Positions 50,929-62,886 are shown, numbered from the stretch's first letter. The stretch is 64,000 nucleotides of DNA from Daldinia sp. FL1419 (GCA_025201765.1 MU623354.1:124001-188000), one strand, 5' to 3'. Numbers and translations are program-made. Notes: generated by a model not told the origin, from the sequence alone.

Positions 50929-51928
50929 GGAACTAATATGGACTGCTGTTAAATAGACGCTGCCGAAACCCGGGAGTGACCTGTGTATATCTAGAAAAGG
51001 AGAGCAGTGCGGTCTGATGATTTCCCTAGCTCAATCGAGTCCTTTTGTGAGCTGTATACCTAAAATTCCACGCTAATTCTGACATGCCATGATGCCCATT
51101 TAACGTATTTTTCTTTGTCCAAATATTTGGGTACCCCTTCAAAGGTGTCTAAGTACCTAAAAATGCCCATTCTGCAGCCTGGACTCGTAGCATTCCAGTA
51201 GCCTGACTGATCATTGTCAGTGGTTAGAGTGGTCGGAATGTACACTCTTGGACGAAATCTTGGTTTAAGAGACATGAATTAAGCCAAACGATTCAGTCTA
51301 CTCCAGATGGATCAGAGAGCACAAAGCAGCAAACCGTCGAGCTATTAGTTTGATTTACCGTTCATTGGCAAGCATTCACTCTCCATAATACAAACGTAGC
51401 GATATCTTCTGTCCACCTCTTGAGATCCTAATTCGTCTCATAAGTCGACACGTCCTGAATACCAGGATATAGTGTTATTAGGGCGGGACCGCCATGTAGC
51501 CGTATCAATCGGGAGTTGAATATAATGAACACCCGTTGAATTGAGATGAATGTACGTATATTAATGCAGTGATACGCATCTATAGATGTTAGCGTATCAA
51601 ATTATATTTTACGGTCCGGAATACTGAGACACGGCGACTTACATTAGACACATTGCGTGTACGCAATTGCTTTAAACCCATTCTGAATTGCTTCGATACA
51701 GGAGGCCAAGGGGGCCGTGTCTTGATAATCGGCGCGTTGGCCTCCAGATGGCTTATTTTAACATAGGTACCTACAGAACGACAATAAACACAAAGTCATA
51801 GCTACACGTTTCTTTTTGAGTTATGGCATACCACCCTTGAATTTTGACTATCCTATCCTACACCTATAGATACCTATATTTGGTGCATTATCTACATACT
51901 ATTTATGTTCCCGTAGGTCTCCCGATTA
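50929..51928. other. Convergent 3' region of ATP2 and FET3
   Basis: 1.0 kb between two stop codons with no supported gene. AT-rich; contains presumed polyadenylation regions. The frame at 51060-51275 is not supported. Confidence 0.45.
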
Positions 51929-54211
51929 TCACGCTTTAGTATCCCCACCTCCAGATACCGCCGTGACGGTAATCAATTGAGGTTCTGCCTCCGTGCCTTC
52001 AGATGACTTCACCGTCGAGTCAGGTGCCTGCGTCTCTGCGACGCGCTGCTCAGTCCACTGAGGGGCAGATACGTCCGGCGCGATACCGTATAGAACGACT
52101 ACGATAACACCGATGATACCAGCGAGGCAGCTAAACGCTAGAGCGACCTTACCGCGTGTTGTAAATCTAAATATATGTTAATAACGCAAACAAGAGTAAC
52201 AGATTAACGTCGTGTTTCTCTTACCCATCCGGTAGCGGATCAGGACTCCTCGGCTCGCCCGTCAGGTCGAGGAAGTTCGCCGTGTTAGCGGCAGCATTTC
52301 CAGCTATGGGAATATTATCGGCCGCACAGGCATCTAGGTGGTCTTTTGGTATCGTCATCGTCTTTTGGAGATCCAAGGGTGCTTCGACGAAGGTCGCAAC
52401 TGTAATACCTCAGCGTTAGTTACCATGCTATAAACAAAGGAGGATAATAAGGATTAGCACAGGCTTCTAGAGGAATACTTACTAAGTCCGGATGAGACGT
52501 GCCATTCGATGTGGCAGTGGAAAAGCCACACGCCTGGTTATTTATAAGCGTACGATATAAGAGTCATTAGGTAGAGTAAAGCTCACCAGGGTTATCAGCC
52601 CTAAATCGAAGCACGATGAATCCCGTTGGGAATAGTACAAATGTATCGCGGCGCATGGGTGTGGCGGGGAAATCAGCTTCCGTAATATGCGCATCCTCGA
52701 AGGTCCCGGCGTCTTCTTCGGACCGGTAGACGGCTTGGAAGTGGTGTCCATGGAGATGGAAAGGATGGCGTCCTGTGTCCAGATTGTTCACTACGATCTG
52801 CACTATTTCCCCCTTTTCAAGGACGAAGGAATGAGTGAAGGAGCCGTACACGGTAGGGTTCGTCGCCAGCTCTCCGGCAGATAGAGCCGTGTAGAGAGTA
52901 GGTACTTTAGGCGCCTTGTATGTGATGTTGTCGAAGAAGGCGCTTTTAGAAAAAGGGGTCATGTTAGTAATACCATCTAGGGGAGATATAATGCGTAAAA
53001 TAAACCTACTAGTTGGCGCCGTCTCCCAAGTTGTCCATGATTACATCAAGCTCGATCTCCTTGTCGGGTTTTGTAAGTAGGGTTTGGTTGTCGTATGGGA
53101 GCAGAGTAAAGTCGTCAAAGTTGTTTAACTCGTCTACGAGCGCAGGCTCCGGCAGCGGCTTTCCCTCGTCGTATACAAGCCACCCAGTGACATTGTAATT
53201 TAGGCCGTCAGGTATCGTATCAAATAAAGTCTGGAATAGGGCAATAATTAAATAAGTAATCAAAGAACATTAGGTAACGATTCAAGGTAAGTCGACGTAC
53301 AGTATCCATACTAGCCACAAATGCATAGTTAGCTTTAGTGTCATTCTTGGTCGTCACCAAAAAGCTACAGCGCTGAGCAGCAGACAAGTAGATCATATCG
53401 GCTTCCGCCGGTTGATGGTAAACGCCATCGACCTCGATGATGGTCATATTATGTCCCTCAAACCAAATGTATTGACCTGCAAAGGCCCCTACGTTTATAA
53501 CACGGAAGAGGTAAGTTGTTCCGGGTTCAACCGGGACCTTCAAGTTCTGCGTATCATTGAATAGGGCTGCCTGTGGAACGGGCTCAGCTCCCGTAGGGTT
53601 TGCCTTGTTGATGAATCCCGGAAGCAGATCTGTCATCTGATCATGATACCAGTCTGAGACAGTTAAAATCCTTTCGTTTTCTTGCTTGTAGTACGTATCA
53701 AGAAAAGGAGATTTTGGATCGTGGACAATAAGAGGCCCTCTGAGTCCATCTGGATATTGCCCATTGGTATGGGAATGATACCAATATGTCCCAGGTTGAT
53801 TTATCTGTGCATGTTAGTTTCGTGACCAATATACGCGTTTTTGTTGCGGACACTTACAGTGAAGTTGTAGGTGAAACTCGAACCCGGCGCTATGGGACAT
53901 TGTGATACTTGGGACGGGCCATCCATATGAGTCGATCCGTTCATAAACAAGCCATGGAAGTGAAGTGAAGTTGGCTGGTTTCCGAGCGAATTTAAGACGT
54001 TAATTACGATATTGTCGCCTATATTGGCGACAATGGGGGGGATGGGCCATTGGTCGTTAATTCCGATGGTTGGTCTGTCAAACGCGCCATCGGGATTCGA
54101 CGTGACCCATCCTATCCGGAAGTCGTAGGTCACTGTTGCAGCATTCGAGAGACTCAGAAGAGAAGCAGCCGAAGCTACAATGGGGACAAGACGTCCCAAT
54201 AGTGAGGGCAT
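51929..54211 (-). CDS. FET3: Iron transport multicopper oxidase FET3
   Basis: Plasma-membrane ferroxidase that oxidises Fe(II) for uptake by the permease FTR1. Minus-strand exons 53858-54211, 53301-53804, 53010-53230, 52587-52942, 52483-52533, 52225-52399 and 51929-52166 give 632 residues. A signal peptide (about residues 1-24) starts at the ATG at 54211; an in-frame ATG 14 codons upstream would spoil it. All four copper motifs are present: [26 protein letters not shown] and [14 protein letters not shown]-terminal membrane helix (about [20 protein letters not shown]) separates Fet3 from secreted laccases. Several N-glycosylation sites are visible (NVTG, NQT, NFT). The neighbour across the divergent promoter is FTR1, the standard functional pair. 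Confidence 0.95.
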
Positions 54212-54562
54212 GGTAAAGATATCCCGTCTTGCGGGTGAAGTGTGCGGAGACAACGGTAGGTAGAGTATAAATTGATTAGACGTCTTGAAGCAGAATACCT
54301 CGGCGTATGTGGTTAGATAAACCAGGGCCCTGTTGTCGGTGGAATTACCCAGGCTGGAGATGACGTTGATAGCACATGAATTGAGGAATTAAGAATCAGT
54401 AAAATTGCCCTTTTTTTTCTTCCTTTTGAGATTTAGATCCGGTGTGAGATAGGTAGGTGATACGCTTCGTGTACACTGTACAGTACCAATAACCGCCTTG
54501 GGCTAGGAGTAAGTCTTACCGAGAGAAGTCAATCCATCAGTGGGTAAAGAAGGATTAATAGA

Positions 54563-54572
54563 TTATCTTATC
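54563..54572 (-). promoter_or_regulatory. Tandem GATA motif (TTATCTTATC)
   Basis: Two TTATC units in direct repeat, reading as TGATAAGATAA on the minus strand, 350 bp upstream of the FET3 ATG. Tandem GATA elements are typical binding sites of fungal GATA factors. Which factor binds is not determined by sequence. Confidence 0.5.
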
Positions 54573-54923
54573 AATCGGTAAGGGGGGGGTAACAACGGGG
54601 AGACACAGTGGTATTGAACCCAGGTCAAGGGCTCCCGCTTTTGTTTGTTGGCCTGACCATTGATGTATCATGTAGCTAGTATCATGAGGATTAAAGCGGC
54701 AGGCCGGAAGGGAGCAGAGCCGAACAAGTTCAGGCCGCTCCAGCGTCCAGACCAACCTATGCTCTAAAAGAAAGACGGCCCTATTCTTACCGACCTTCTG
54801 GACGACACCATCGTACAACGCCACGGGTTAGTAGTATATACTAACTAACCTAGGTACGTAAGGAGTATCGATGCTTTTGGGATCCGGGCCATTCCTATGT
54901 AGGAACGACCGCCAGGTCCGACT

Positions 54924-54944
54924 CCCGAGTCCCGAGTCCCGAGT
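54924..54944 (+). repeat. Heptanucleotide repeat (CCCGAGT)3
   Basis: Three perfect tandem CCCGAGT units inside the FET3-FTR1 promoter region. Confidence 0.95.
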
Positions 54945-55228
54945 AGACAGCCATGGTTATGTTATGTTCACAGTTCGCCCTTCTATAGAAAAACACTTGT
55001 GAAACGAGGGGAAATTGGCAGGCAACTGGAAAAACCCTCAGCCAATTACAAAATCTAGGAAGGTTTAGGATGAGCCTATAAAATTAAAATATACGGATTG
55101 TGATTTTCGCAGGAGCAATCATTTAACAAAAGGGAAACGTGCCACCTCTATTGGCGATTTCGGTTAGGTGATAACAAAAGCTACCGTACCCACACACCCC
55201 CAACCGGTTTACGAGCTGTAGTGCGATG

Positions 55229-55237
55229 ATCTGATAA
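55229..55237 (+). promoter_or_regulatory. SreA-type GATA site ATCTGATAA
   Basis: Exact match to the extended site ATCWGATAA reported for the Aspergillus iron regulator SreA, near the middle of the FET3-FTR1 intergenic region (about 1.0 kb from FET3 and 1.2 kb from FTR1). Confidence 0.6.
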
Positions 55238-55329
55238 GATTTCTTAGGGTTGGCGCTGGGGGGGCTAGGTTAACTGGATGGTACCTCTGTACCTAGTTAT
55301 ACACTAGGTATTGTACCTAAAGGCGTGGG

Positions 55330-55371
55330 GTGCTCCGTGCTCCGTGCTCCGTGCTCCGTGCTCCTTGCTCC
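55330..55371 (+). repeat. Heptanucleotide repeat (GTGCTCC)5 plus one variant
   Basis: Five perfect GTGCTCC units followed by TTGCTCC and a partial unit. Length may vary between strains and alter promoter spacing. Confidence 0.95.
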
Positions 55372-56190
55372 TTGTTTTTTCTTTTTGCGTACCTAACTAA
55401 CCAACGGCCAATAAACAATGAAAATGAGAGTACTAATAACTCGAATAGGAAAGAGTAAACGAAATAAGGGGTGAAACCGTGTAAATACAAACTACGAGAT
55501 TGAATCGTAAATACGGACTGGGCTGTATTCTAGAAGATTCAAAGTGAGTTCCAACAAGAAAAAAAAAAAACACCAACGACATCTAGTTAACCTAGGGTAA
55601 GTCGAGGTAGCAAACCTCTTTCAAGACCCATCCTGTCCTGAATCGAACCTATTACCGATAAAAATGCTATCGGTGTCAGAAGCAGGCTAGGGTCGTAGCC
55701 GGACGCTTTAACAAAGCTTGAACCGCCAAGCAAGGATCTATATTTTTCTTACCGCTGCAAGACAATGGGGTCACCCATGTCTAGACCCTGTCTGTAATAC
55801 TCATTGAAACTTATTATTAACCTAGTCAAATGGTTGAGCCATACGAGTACCTACATATATACACCACTTCTGGCTATTAACCCAGCAGAATAGGCAGTTG
55901 GCTAGCCGCTACAAAAGCAGTCAGGTTATCCGTCCGATAATTTGCTAGGGGGAGCCACGTGCCAACGCCCGATTTTTCCCATTAATCGAACCATCTTGCT
56001 GGTTTATTAAAGTTGATCCTCTAGGCACTGTCCCGCTCTGGGCCAACTCTACCTAGTCAAGGTTGATTTTCCAACAGCCACGCGAGATCACACCCGGATT
56101 ACTGGCCGGGTCCCCTCTTAGCTGACACAAGCGCAACCACTAGCAAAGCTGAACGAGTTATCTTTTCCATCAGATGTTTGGGACCGTATT

Positions 56191-56213
56191 CAAGCAAGCA
56201 AGCAAGCAAGCAA
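56191..56213 (+). repeat. (CAAG)n microsatellite
   Basis: Five perfect CAAG units plus a partial, about 250 bp before the FTR1 ATG. Confidence 0.95.
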
Positions 56214-56314
56214 TTGGGCAGGCAATCTGCCTCCGACTTCCCATCCTCGTCAAGGATCTAATCTTATACTCTAGCCGAAGCCAACCGTTTCTTGGTTTTA
56301 TGCCCCACTCCAGA

Positions 56315-56323
56315 TTATCTGAT
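56315..56323 (-). promoter_or_regulatory. SreA-type GATA site (ATCAGATAA on minus strand)
   Basis: Exact ATCWGATAA match (plus strand TTATCTGAT), 133-141 bp upstream of the FTR1 ATG. It lies 5 bp from a second site, which would suit paired binding by a two-finger GATA factor. Confidence 0.65.
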
Positions 56324-56328
56324 CCCAT

Positions 56329-56337
56329 TTATCAGAT
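56329..56337 (-). promoter_or_regulatory. SreA-type GATA site (ATCTGATAA on minus strand)
   Basis: Second exact ATCWGATAA match in the FTR1 proximal promoter (plus strand TTATCAGAT), about 119 bp before the ATG; a further AGATAA follows at 56343. Confidence 0.65.
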
Positions 56338-56455
56338 CAAACAGATAATTCGTCGTTTTCCTCAACATATACACAACATAACTATCAATTTCTCCAAATC
56401 TTAATAACTCAACGCCTGAGGTGACCGGAAGCGTCTCCTCGCCAGTTTTTCTGTA

Positions 56456-57623
56456 ATGGCGTCGGATACTGTCTTCGCAGTCCCCGTATTTCTTGTCGTG
56501 TTTCGAGAAACACTCGAAACAGTCATCATTGTTTCTGTGTTGCTGGCTTTCCTTAAGCAGACCCTAGATGGCCCCAATCGAGATGTAAGGGTATACAAGA
56601 CATTAGTTAAGCAGGTGAGACTTCAATACCCCCCTCTCATTCTTTATGATCGAGTGCAGAGGGAATAACCAAAGATCCTAGATATGGGTTGGTGTCGGGC
56701 TCGGTTTCTTTCTCTGCCTTGTCGTCGCTGGAGGCCTTATCGGCGCCTTTTATACACTAGGCAAAGATAACTGGGCATTGAACGAGTACAATTATGAGGG
56801 AGCGTTCGCCCTCGTTGCTTCGATCATTATCAGTATCGTAGGAGTAGCCCTTCTCCGCGTCGGGAAAATGCAAGAGAAATGGCGGGTCAAGCTAGCTAAA
56901 GCTCTTGAAGCCCCAATGGTCATAGGCGGTAAAAGGAGTGGCTGGTTGAAGCGCTTTGCTGAAAAGTACGCCATGTTTATCCTTCCGTTCATCACTGTCT
57001 TGAGGGAAGGCATCGAAGCCATTGTCTTTGTGGCTGGTGTATCTTTCTCTGCACCCGCAACTGCAGTTCCGCTGCCCGTGGTTGTTGGGCTGATCGCTGG
57101 AATTGCTGTAGGATATATTCTATACAAGTGAGTTTTCTTTTCATACGTATAATGCCTAGGGTGATTTGGGTTTAACCAATTCGTGCTAGGGGTGGAGCGG
57201 GAGCAAAGTTACAGTACTTCCTAATAGCTTCTACTTGTCTATTATATCTCGTAGGCGCCGGTCTCTTCTCTCGTTCCGTGTGGTACTTTGAAAACCAACA
57301 GTGGAACAATGTTATCGGAGGTGATGCAGCGGAACTAGGAGATGGTCCGGGTTCCTACGACATCGACAGGAGTGTCTGGCACGTAAACGTAGGTAACTAC
57401 TTGCATTTACTCTTGTCCAATTGCTGATATTCTGGTATAGTGTTGCAGCCCCGAACTAAACGGTGGCGAAGGAGGATGGGGAATATTCAATGCTATACTT
57501 GGATGGACCAACTCGGCGACTTATGGCTCCGTCATCTCTTATAACGTCTATTGGATCGCCGTTATGGCTTCGTTTGGCGTTATGAGATACCGTGAAGTCA
57601 AAAGCCGTGTTGGTACTTCATAA
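56456..57623 (+). CDS. FTR1: High-affinity iron permease FTR1
   Basis: Polytopic plasma-membrane permease that takes Fe(III) from FET3. Exons 56456-56614, 56682-57127, 57190-57388 and 57441-57623 give 328 residues; introns are 67, 62 and 52 bp. The OFeT/Ftr1 fold is recognisable: helix 1 carries the first REXXE motif as FRETLE, a later helix carries the second as LREGIE, where the common form is REGLE. The conserved [18 protein letters not shown] and [16 protein letters not shown] are intact, as are [20 protein letters not shown] and the last helices. The protein has a short C-terminal tail, ending soon after the last helix. Divergent FET3 supports the assignment. Confidence 0.95.
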
Positions 57624-58311
57624 ATCTCGAGAAGAGCCCGGCTGGCCTTGTTGTCTAAGTTGGTAGATCCGAGGAACAGAAAATCGGTTTGGAGACGCTT
57701 ATACGGGAGATGTGATGTTTTTGTTTCTTGACTTATGGGATTTTAACGTGATATAAGATGAACCCAGCAGCTAGGCAACGCCCTGTTTAAGCTGTTGAGA
57801 TACATTTTATTCTTCCAGCTTTGATGCCTAAGTTAGGTATTTATATCAGGACAAAAAGGGTGGCTAGGATAAGAATATAATGTGAAACTTGTATGTTAAA
57901 AACGACAAATAAGGACAATATTACGAAATATGGTTAAGATTTAGAGTCCCCGCAATTGCCAAGCTGTCAGATTTTGGCGGCGTAAACGTCACTTCCTTGG
58001 GTCCTCAGTCCCGCTTCCCCCATTGTATCTTAATGCCAAGACCATCCTTTTTCGACCGCTAAGTAATTAATCTCTTATAAAGTTGACCTCTACTAGTTAC
58101 ATGGGTTATCAAACTCAGGGTCAACAGTAACCGTTGATGCGCGACTATATATGCCTATTTTCCCTCCCATTTTTTAAACATATATCCAAGCTGCCAGTTA
58201 CAAGTTCATTCACCTATTTACGAAGGCTTGAAGTTTTCAAATTTCAATAAGCTTCAGAACTGATGACCACCTCGGATCTTACGGTACTGCCTCACACGGG
58301 AGACAAGCCAG
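57624..58311. other. Intergenic region between FTR1 and the BTB gene
   Basis: 688 bp, AT-rich; no gene. A short ATG-initiated frame at 58263 lies out of frame just before the BTB start and could act as an upstream ORF. Confidence 0.45.
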
Positions 58312-59813
58312 ATGGACGACTCAGGCGGCGCTATAGACGGCAATTCGTCAGATCCCAATCATACCAGAAAACTTCCTGAAGTTGTCAATATCGTTGATGG
58401 TGGAGATTTAATTCTAGATGTCACTTTTGAGAACTCCAAAGATACTCTTCGAACCGCCCGGGCTGCTCAATCGAAACTCTTCAACAGGGACCCGCAACCT
58501 GCCCCCAAGAAGAAGGCTCGCTTAGGTTTCCGTGTAAGCCTCAAAGCACTCAAGACCCAGTCTAAGTACTTTGAGAGACTCCTCACTGATAGCCGGTTTA
58601 AAGAGGCGAAGGATATATCGAGCGCCTTTGCTGCACTCGCCATAAAGAGTATCAAGCCGGAAACTGCTGACGCTGGAGAGCTTCCTTGGATCAAAATTCA
58701 AGATGACGACCAGGCAACTCATTACGCACACCGCGAAGGCGTATTTGGAGACTTGCTGCGGATCCTCCACGGCAAGGAAGCAGTCACGAAGTTCACCATG
58801 TCATTCGTAACTACGTTGGCTGTCTTAGCTGATCGCTTCGACTGTACGTCTGCGGTATCGAAGTATCTCGTCGCCGGCACGAGGTTCAAGTGGCCTTTAA
58901 CGAATCGCAAAGCTATTAGGGATGAACCATCAGTCATGAGTCGCGGCAATGAGGATATCTTACGTCAGAAGATCCTTGTGTCGTGGCTGTTGAATCAGCC
59001 CGCTAGGTTGCAAGCGGCCACGAAGGAGATTATCATGAATGGTTCCTGTCGGTGGAGTTCTTTTGCTCAAGACGATGAGTCTTCAGATGCTACGTGGTGG
59101 TATTTGCAAGACGGCCTCGAGCGTAAGTATCCAACATCCTCTTGGCGTCTCTTCACATATTAACCCCTGAAATAGAAGAATTGCAATATCGTCGGCAATG
59201 CATCCTGAACACAATAGCCTCCGTTCAGCGGCACTTCCTTACTCTATACACATCGCGCACGCGGCAGTGTAAGCTCGGTTACGATTCGAGCGCAGCTTGC
59301 GACTCCTACCAGCTAGGGGAGATGTTCAAGTTCCTATCGAACAAGAACCTCATGTTTCTCGTGGACTTCTCACCGGGTTCGCTCGACTCCATAGCAGACA
59401 CCTCCCTACTCCAAATAGAAACCATACTCGCCACTCTGAAGCAATGCCCTAGTTACCAGATTGACAAACACCACACCAATTGTGGACTGCGCACGCGTAT
59501 CGTACCTATCTTGGATTTCATAACAGGCCTGCTGTCAGCAAACTCCGTCCCCATCACTAGAAGTACCTGGAAAAGCAACCGTCAAGCAGTTGCTTGGATG
59601 CCGCCTGATACTGAGAATAAGGACAAACAAGAAACGGAGCCATTCCGGTTTACTAGATCGTTGGCGGGGGATCAGCGATTCCGCTTCGAGAATGCGCTGG
59701 GTGCGGATAAATTTGCCAAGGACGTGTTTACGGCGTCAAGCTGGGACTGGACGGCGGAAGACCAGGCGCGGGATGACCTCCCATCTACGACGCCAAGATG
59801 GAACTTGAGATGA
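58312..59813 (+). CDS. BTB/POZ-domain-like protein
   Basis: Predicted 482-residue protein from exons 58312-59122 and 59176-59813, joined by a 53-bp intron in phase. The N-terminal half resembles fungal BTB/POZ proteins: VDGGDLILDVTFE followed by FRVSLKALKTQSKYFERLL, then a histidine- and leucine-rich continuation (YAHREGVFGDLLRILHGKEA, LAVLADRFDCTSAVSKYL). BTB domains mediate dimerisation and often link to Cul3. The C-terminal half contains several conserved-looking cysteines but no domain I recognise. Function is unknown. The start at 58312 is the first in-frame ATG; an upstream out-of-frame ATG exists. Confidence 0.82.
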
Positions 59814-60396
59814 GCACGGTGGGATATATAGTAGGACAGCGAGCCTTCTTTCGATGCCGTCAAATAGAAGGGCTATATATATTAGAGTTCCTATTTGCGG
59901 ATATATAGGGTTATAGGAGAACTTCAGTACTATACTGATTGCTCTCACACATCTCATAGGATAAATCTGAATTAGCTGTTCTCTTTCTTGCATGTAATTC
60001 TGTATCCGGGTTCTAGTCATCGGGTTTTGATTTGTTCCCTTACTTCTCAAGTGAATTCAATTACTAGACTAGCTCTAAGTACTGCCGTCCTTCGAATCTT
60101 CAAAGGCCACAAATGTATTTATTAGGCCAACCGGGTTATATGAACGCTCAAAACATTGACCGATGCAGTTGAAATAAACATCAAACCGGAAAAAAAAAAG
60201 ATGTAATTTCTATACACGGCAATTCTTGGCCATCTTGTCTGAACTCAACTGGAATATGTACCTCCTACCCAATCAAACAGTAGGGATGAATAGTCATCGC
60301 CCCAAGAATGCTACGCCGCAACGCCAATACGGAACATGACCAAACGACTTTCTCCAGGGATGGACGCAGGAAAGAAAAAAAAAACCCCCCAAAAGC
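59814..60396. other. Convergent 3' region of the BTB gene and VPS24
   Basis: 583 bp between two stop codons, AT-rich, with a short poly(A) run near 60190 and another A/C-rich run near 60375. No gene. Confidence 0.45.
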
Positions 60397-61175
60397 CTAG
60401 CTCCTTAAAGCCTCCAGCCTGTTCCTCATCTGGTCCATCATAGCCTCCTGGTCCTCTTCCTCTTCCTCCAGCTGCGCCGGCTGTTCCTGGGGATGAGACG
60501 GGAGCGGTGCGCTGGGCATAGTTCCGGCCTTCTCCATGCGGCCCTTCAATATTTCGCCCAGTACTTTATCGACTTCGCCCTCCGCTTCTTCCTCTTCGTC
60601 TTCCAGCATGTCGTCCACGGGTAGGTTCTCACCGACCATCTCCTCGATAACGCCGGCCTTCATGAGCTCGACGGAGAGCTCCTGCATGGTGCCTGCCAAT
60701 TGCGGTAGTCGGATTAGGCTATTAACGTCCTTCATGACGCCTACGCTGGCCCGGATGCTGCCCTCGATCTTGCGCACCGCGAACGCCTCGTTTACTTGCA
60801 TCTGCACGCTGTTCAGCTGCGCCTTGGACGTGACTAGTCTTGCCGACGTGCGCCGCGCGCGGATCAGTTCCTTGGCGAAGTCGCGTACTTCTCGTTGCGC
60901 CTGCTTTGCTTGTTGCGGGTTACGCTGGGCTCGTCGGTCCGCTTGGATAATGAGGTTCTTGGTTTTGATCTCGACTTGCTTGACTTGGTTGATGTCCCGA
61001 TCGAGCTTGCGGATGTTGGATCGTATTAATGCATTACATTTTCGCATCTATTTCCGGCCGGGAGGTGTAAGTAGGAAGCGCCATCTAGCTAGATCTCCGT
61101 CGAGAGAAAGACGAGAAAGTTGCTTACCTGGGCATTGGGGTCTGGTTTGACGAAGAGTGCTTTGAGACTCTCCAT
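60397..61175 (-). CDS. VPS24: ESCRT-III subunit VPS24 (CHMP3)
   Basis: Endosomal ESCRT-III subunit that caps and bundles Snf7 filaments and recruits Vps4 during multivesicular body formation. Minus-strand exons 61128-61175 and 60397-61047 give 232 residues; one 80-bp intron falls after codon 16. The first exon encodes MESLKALFVKPDPNAQ, as expected for the Vps24 N-terminus. The basic helical hairpin (residues 17-130) includes RKCNALIRSNIRKLDRDINQ. An acidic stretch follows, and the C-terminus ends in MMDQMRNRLEALRS, a good MIT-interacting motif (MIM1) for Vps4. Length is normal. Confidence 0.95.
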
Positions 61176-62886
61176 CTTGGAGGTGTGGTAATTATAGGGG
61201 TCCTCCTAAATTGAGGGGTTTGGATCAAGATCGAGGTCGACGAAGCGGCTCTTGCCGAGGGGCCTTAGATGGGGAATCTGGCAAGGCAATCCGGGGAAGG
61301 CTGAAAAAGACCTTAGGTAAGGAGAGTGTAGAGCGGTTAGGAGTGGTGGGACTGATGGGACAAGATGATTGTGTGTGTGTTATGCAGCTTAACGCGGTCT
61401 AATGACGTTGGTCCAGGCTGGCAGGGCAGCAGGGGGCAGTTGTAAGGAACAAGTTGTAAGGAACAGCCTAACCCCGCTAAAGCGCTAAAATTGCTAGACG
61501 CCCGTACCGACGTCCGGTACCTATAACTATGGAAACTTCCATACCTACTAAGTACCTTACCTACAGGTACCTAGATACCCTTGGTATTCTTCAACTTTGG
61601 ATAATAACACCACGACGTTGAAACTGAGGATGCAAAATAGTTGAAGGGCCTAGCCATATTGATAATTATAGAATATAAAGACTGTTTTCCAACCAAATAG
61701 TGGTCGATGCGCAGTATAGTAGGTACATTACTTCATACCTTAATCAAGTACAAAAACAAGGTAGTCAGCCCTGATAGCGTCACCAAGACCGTTATCCACC
61801 ACAGTGTGGAGGAGCTGTGCCGATTACATAATGACATCTCAGTGCCTACTAATGAAAGTGCTGCAGATAAGGTACTGGAGGATAGGTACATTCAAAAGGA
61901 GGGGATATCATTTATCACATTCGCCTTCAATTATAATTACTCGGTTTTATACTTTACGCCATCGGAAATCATGTTTTACTTCCACAATGAATAGGTAGTA
62001 TACCTAGGTACAATATCCTTAGGGATCCGCAAAGCTTGTCTCGCTACCTAGTTATATTTTTAAGTTTTCCACGTCTCTTTGTTCTCTACATAGCTGATTG
62101 TACTTATCGAAGAATGCAACTCCAATATTATCCGTGCAGATGGATCCAGGACTTTGGGACCTGGGTACGTAGGCGAGGCTTCTGGAATTTCTCTGCTTTC
62201 ATGCAGTCATCTCGGGGTCTGATTATTCTCTTTTGATACTACATACGCTCTATGCTCTTAAAAAAAGAACTACGAGCGCATTAGAAAAGATGCCTAAATG
62301 AGAGAATTTCGGTAGAGCTTCCCAAGTAATATCAGCTTTTAAATTAGCACAGTTGTCAATGGGTGAGTTGGCTTTTGTGATATAAGTTGGTAAGCTGCGT
62401 AAAGGTTCTAGTACCTCCAAATAATATTGAAGGAGATGGATACGATTTCAATGGTATTTGTACCTCTACGGACTCACCATAGTACCTCCTACCCGGAGTA
62501 CAAACCGTACCGCGAAGTCTAATCCTAATCAGGTTACCTCTTACAGTGCGAATTCCCGGTGAAGCCCAGGCAGCTACCTATCCCCCGTGCAAATCCAAAT
62601 CCAGCCCTGTTTGCTTCCGCCGCTTTCGTGCGGGTTCGATGTTCGTCGGAGGGGTGCATCATTAAGCTCTGGAACAGCCTCATTGGTTTTTAATTTTTTT
62701 TATTTCTTAAACTCTCTTCCCACCAATTCAAATAAGTAGAACATTAATCTATCTACTATTGTATTTGCGATCCCAACTCACCAATTTTACTTAACTACGA
62801 CTACTTCTCACACCTGAATAGGTACTTTATCGACGTCATATTCAACCCCCACCAACAAATTTATATCCCCCAAGCAATCGGTCAAG
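61176..62886. promoter_or_regulatory. VPS24-SBA1 divergent intergenic region
   Basis: 1.7 kb between divergent starts. It contains a TACCTAGGTA palindrome (62001-62010), ACCT-type sequence near 61540-61580 and GT-rich DNA near 61372. Frames at 61707-61998 and 62036-62236 are not supported as genes. The C/A-rich 62720-62886 resembles a leader. Confidence 0.45.

Larger units (their letters stand above)
54212..56455. promoter_or_regulatory. Bidirectional FET3-FTR1 promoter region
   Basis: 2.24 kb between the start codons of the iron uptake pair. It contains three exact ATCWGATAA sites and several single HGATAR motifs (54315-54320, 54367-54372, 55169-55174, 56158-56163, 56343-56348), as expected for GATA-factor control by iron. 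It also holds two heptanucleotide repeats and a CAAG microsatellite. No supported ORF; one at 54555-54824 lies in promoter DNA. Confidence 0.7.

Noticed and set aside
54600..54680. Minus-strand tRNA-like sequence around GGGTTCAATACC
   Set aside because: T-loop resembles a tRNA, but the acceptor stem has no 5' partner and the D and anticodon arms do not fold.
55630..55700. Hairpin with ACCGATA/TATCGGT arms next to a GGTTCGATTC box
   Set aside because: The 7-nt loop lacks the conserved T33 and the T-stem is unpaired, so it is not a tRNA; the hairpin alone is too short to call an RNA gene.
61707..62236. Plus-strand frames between VPS24 and SBA1
   Set aside because: Short, AT-driven composition, no domain, and no splice arrangement that joins them into a gene.
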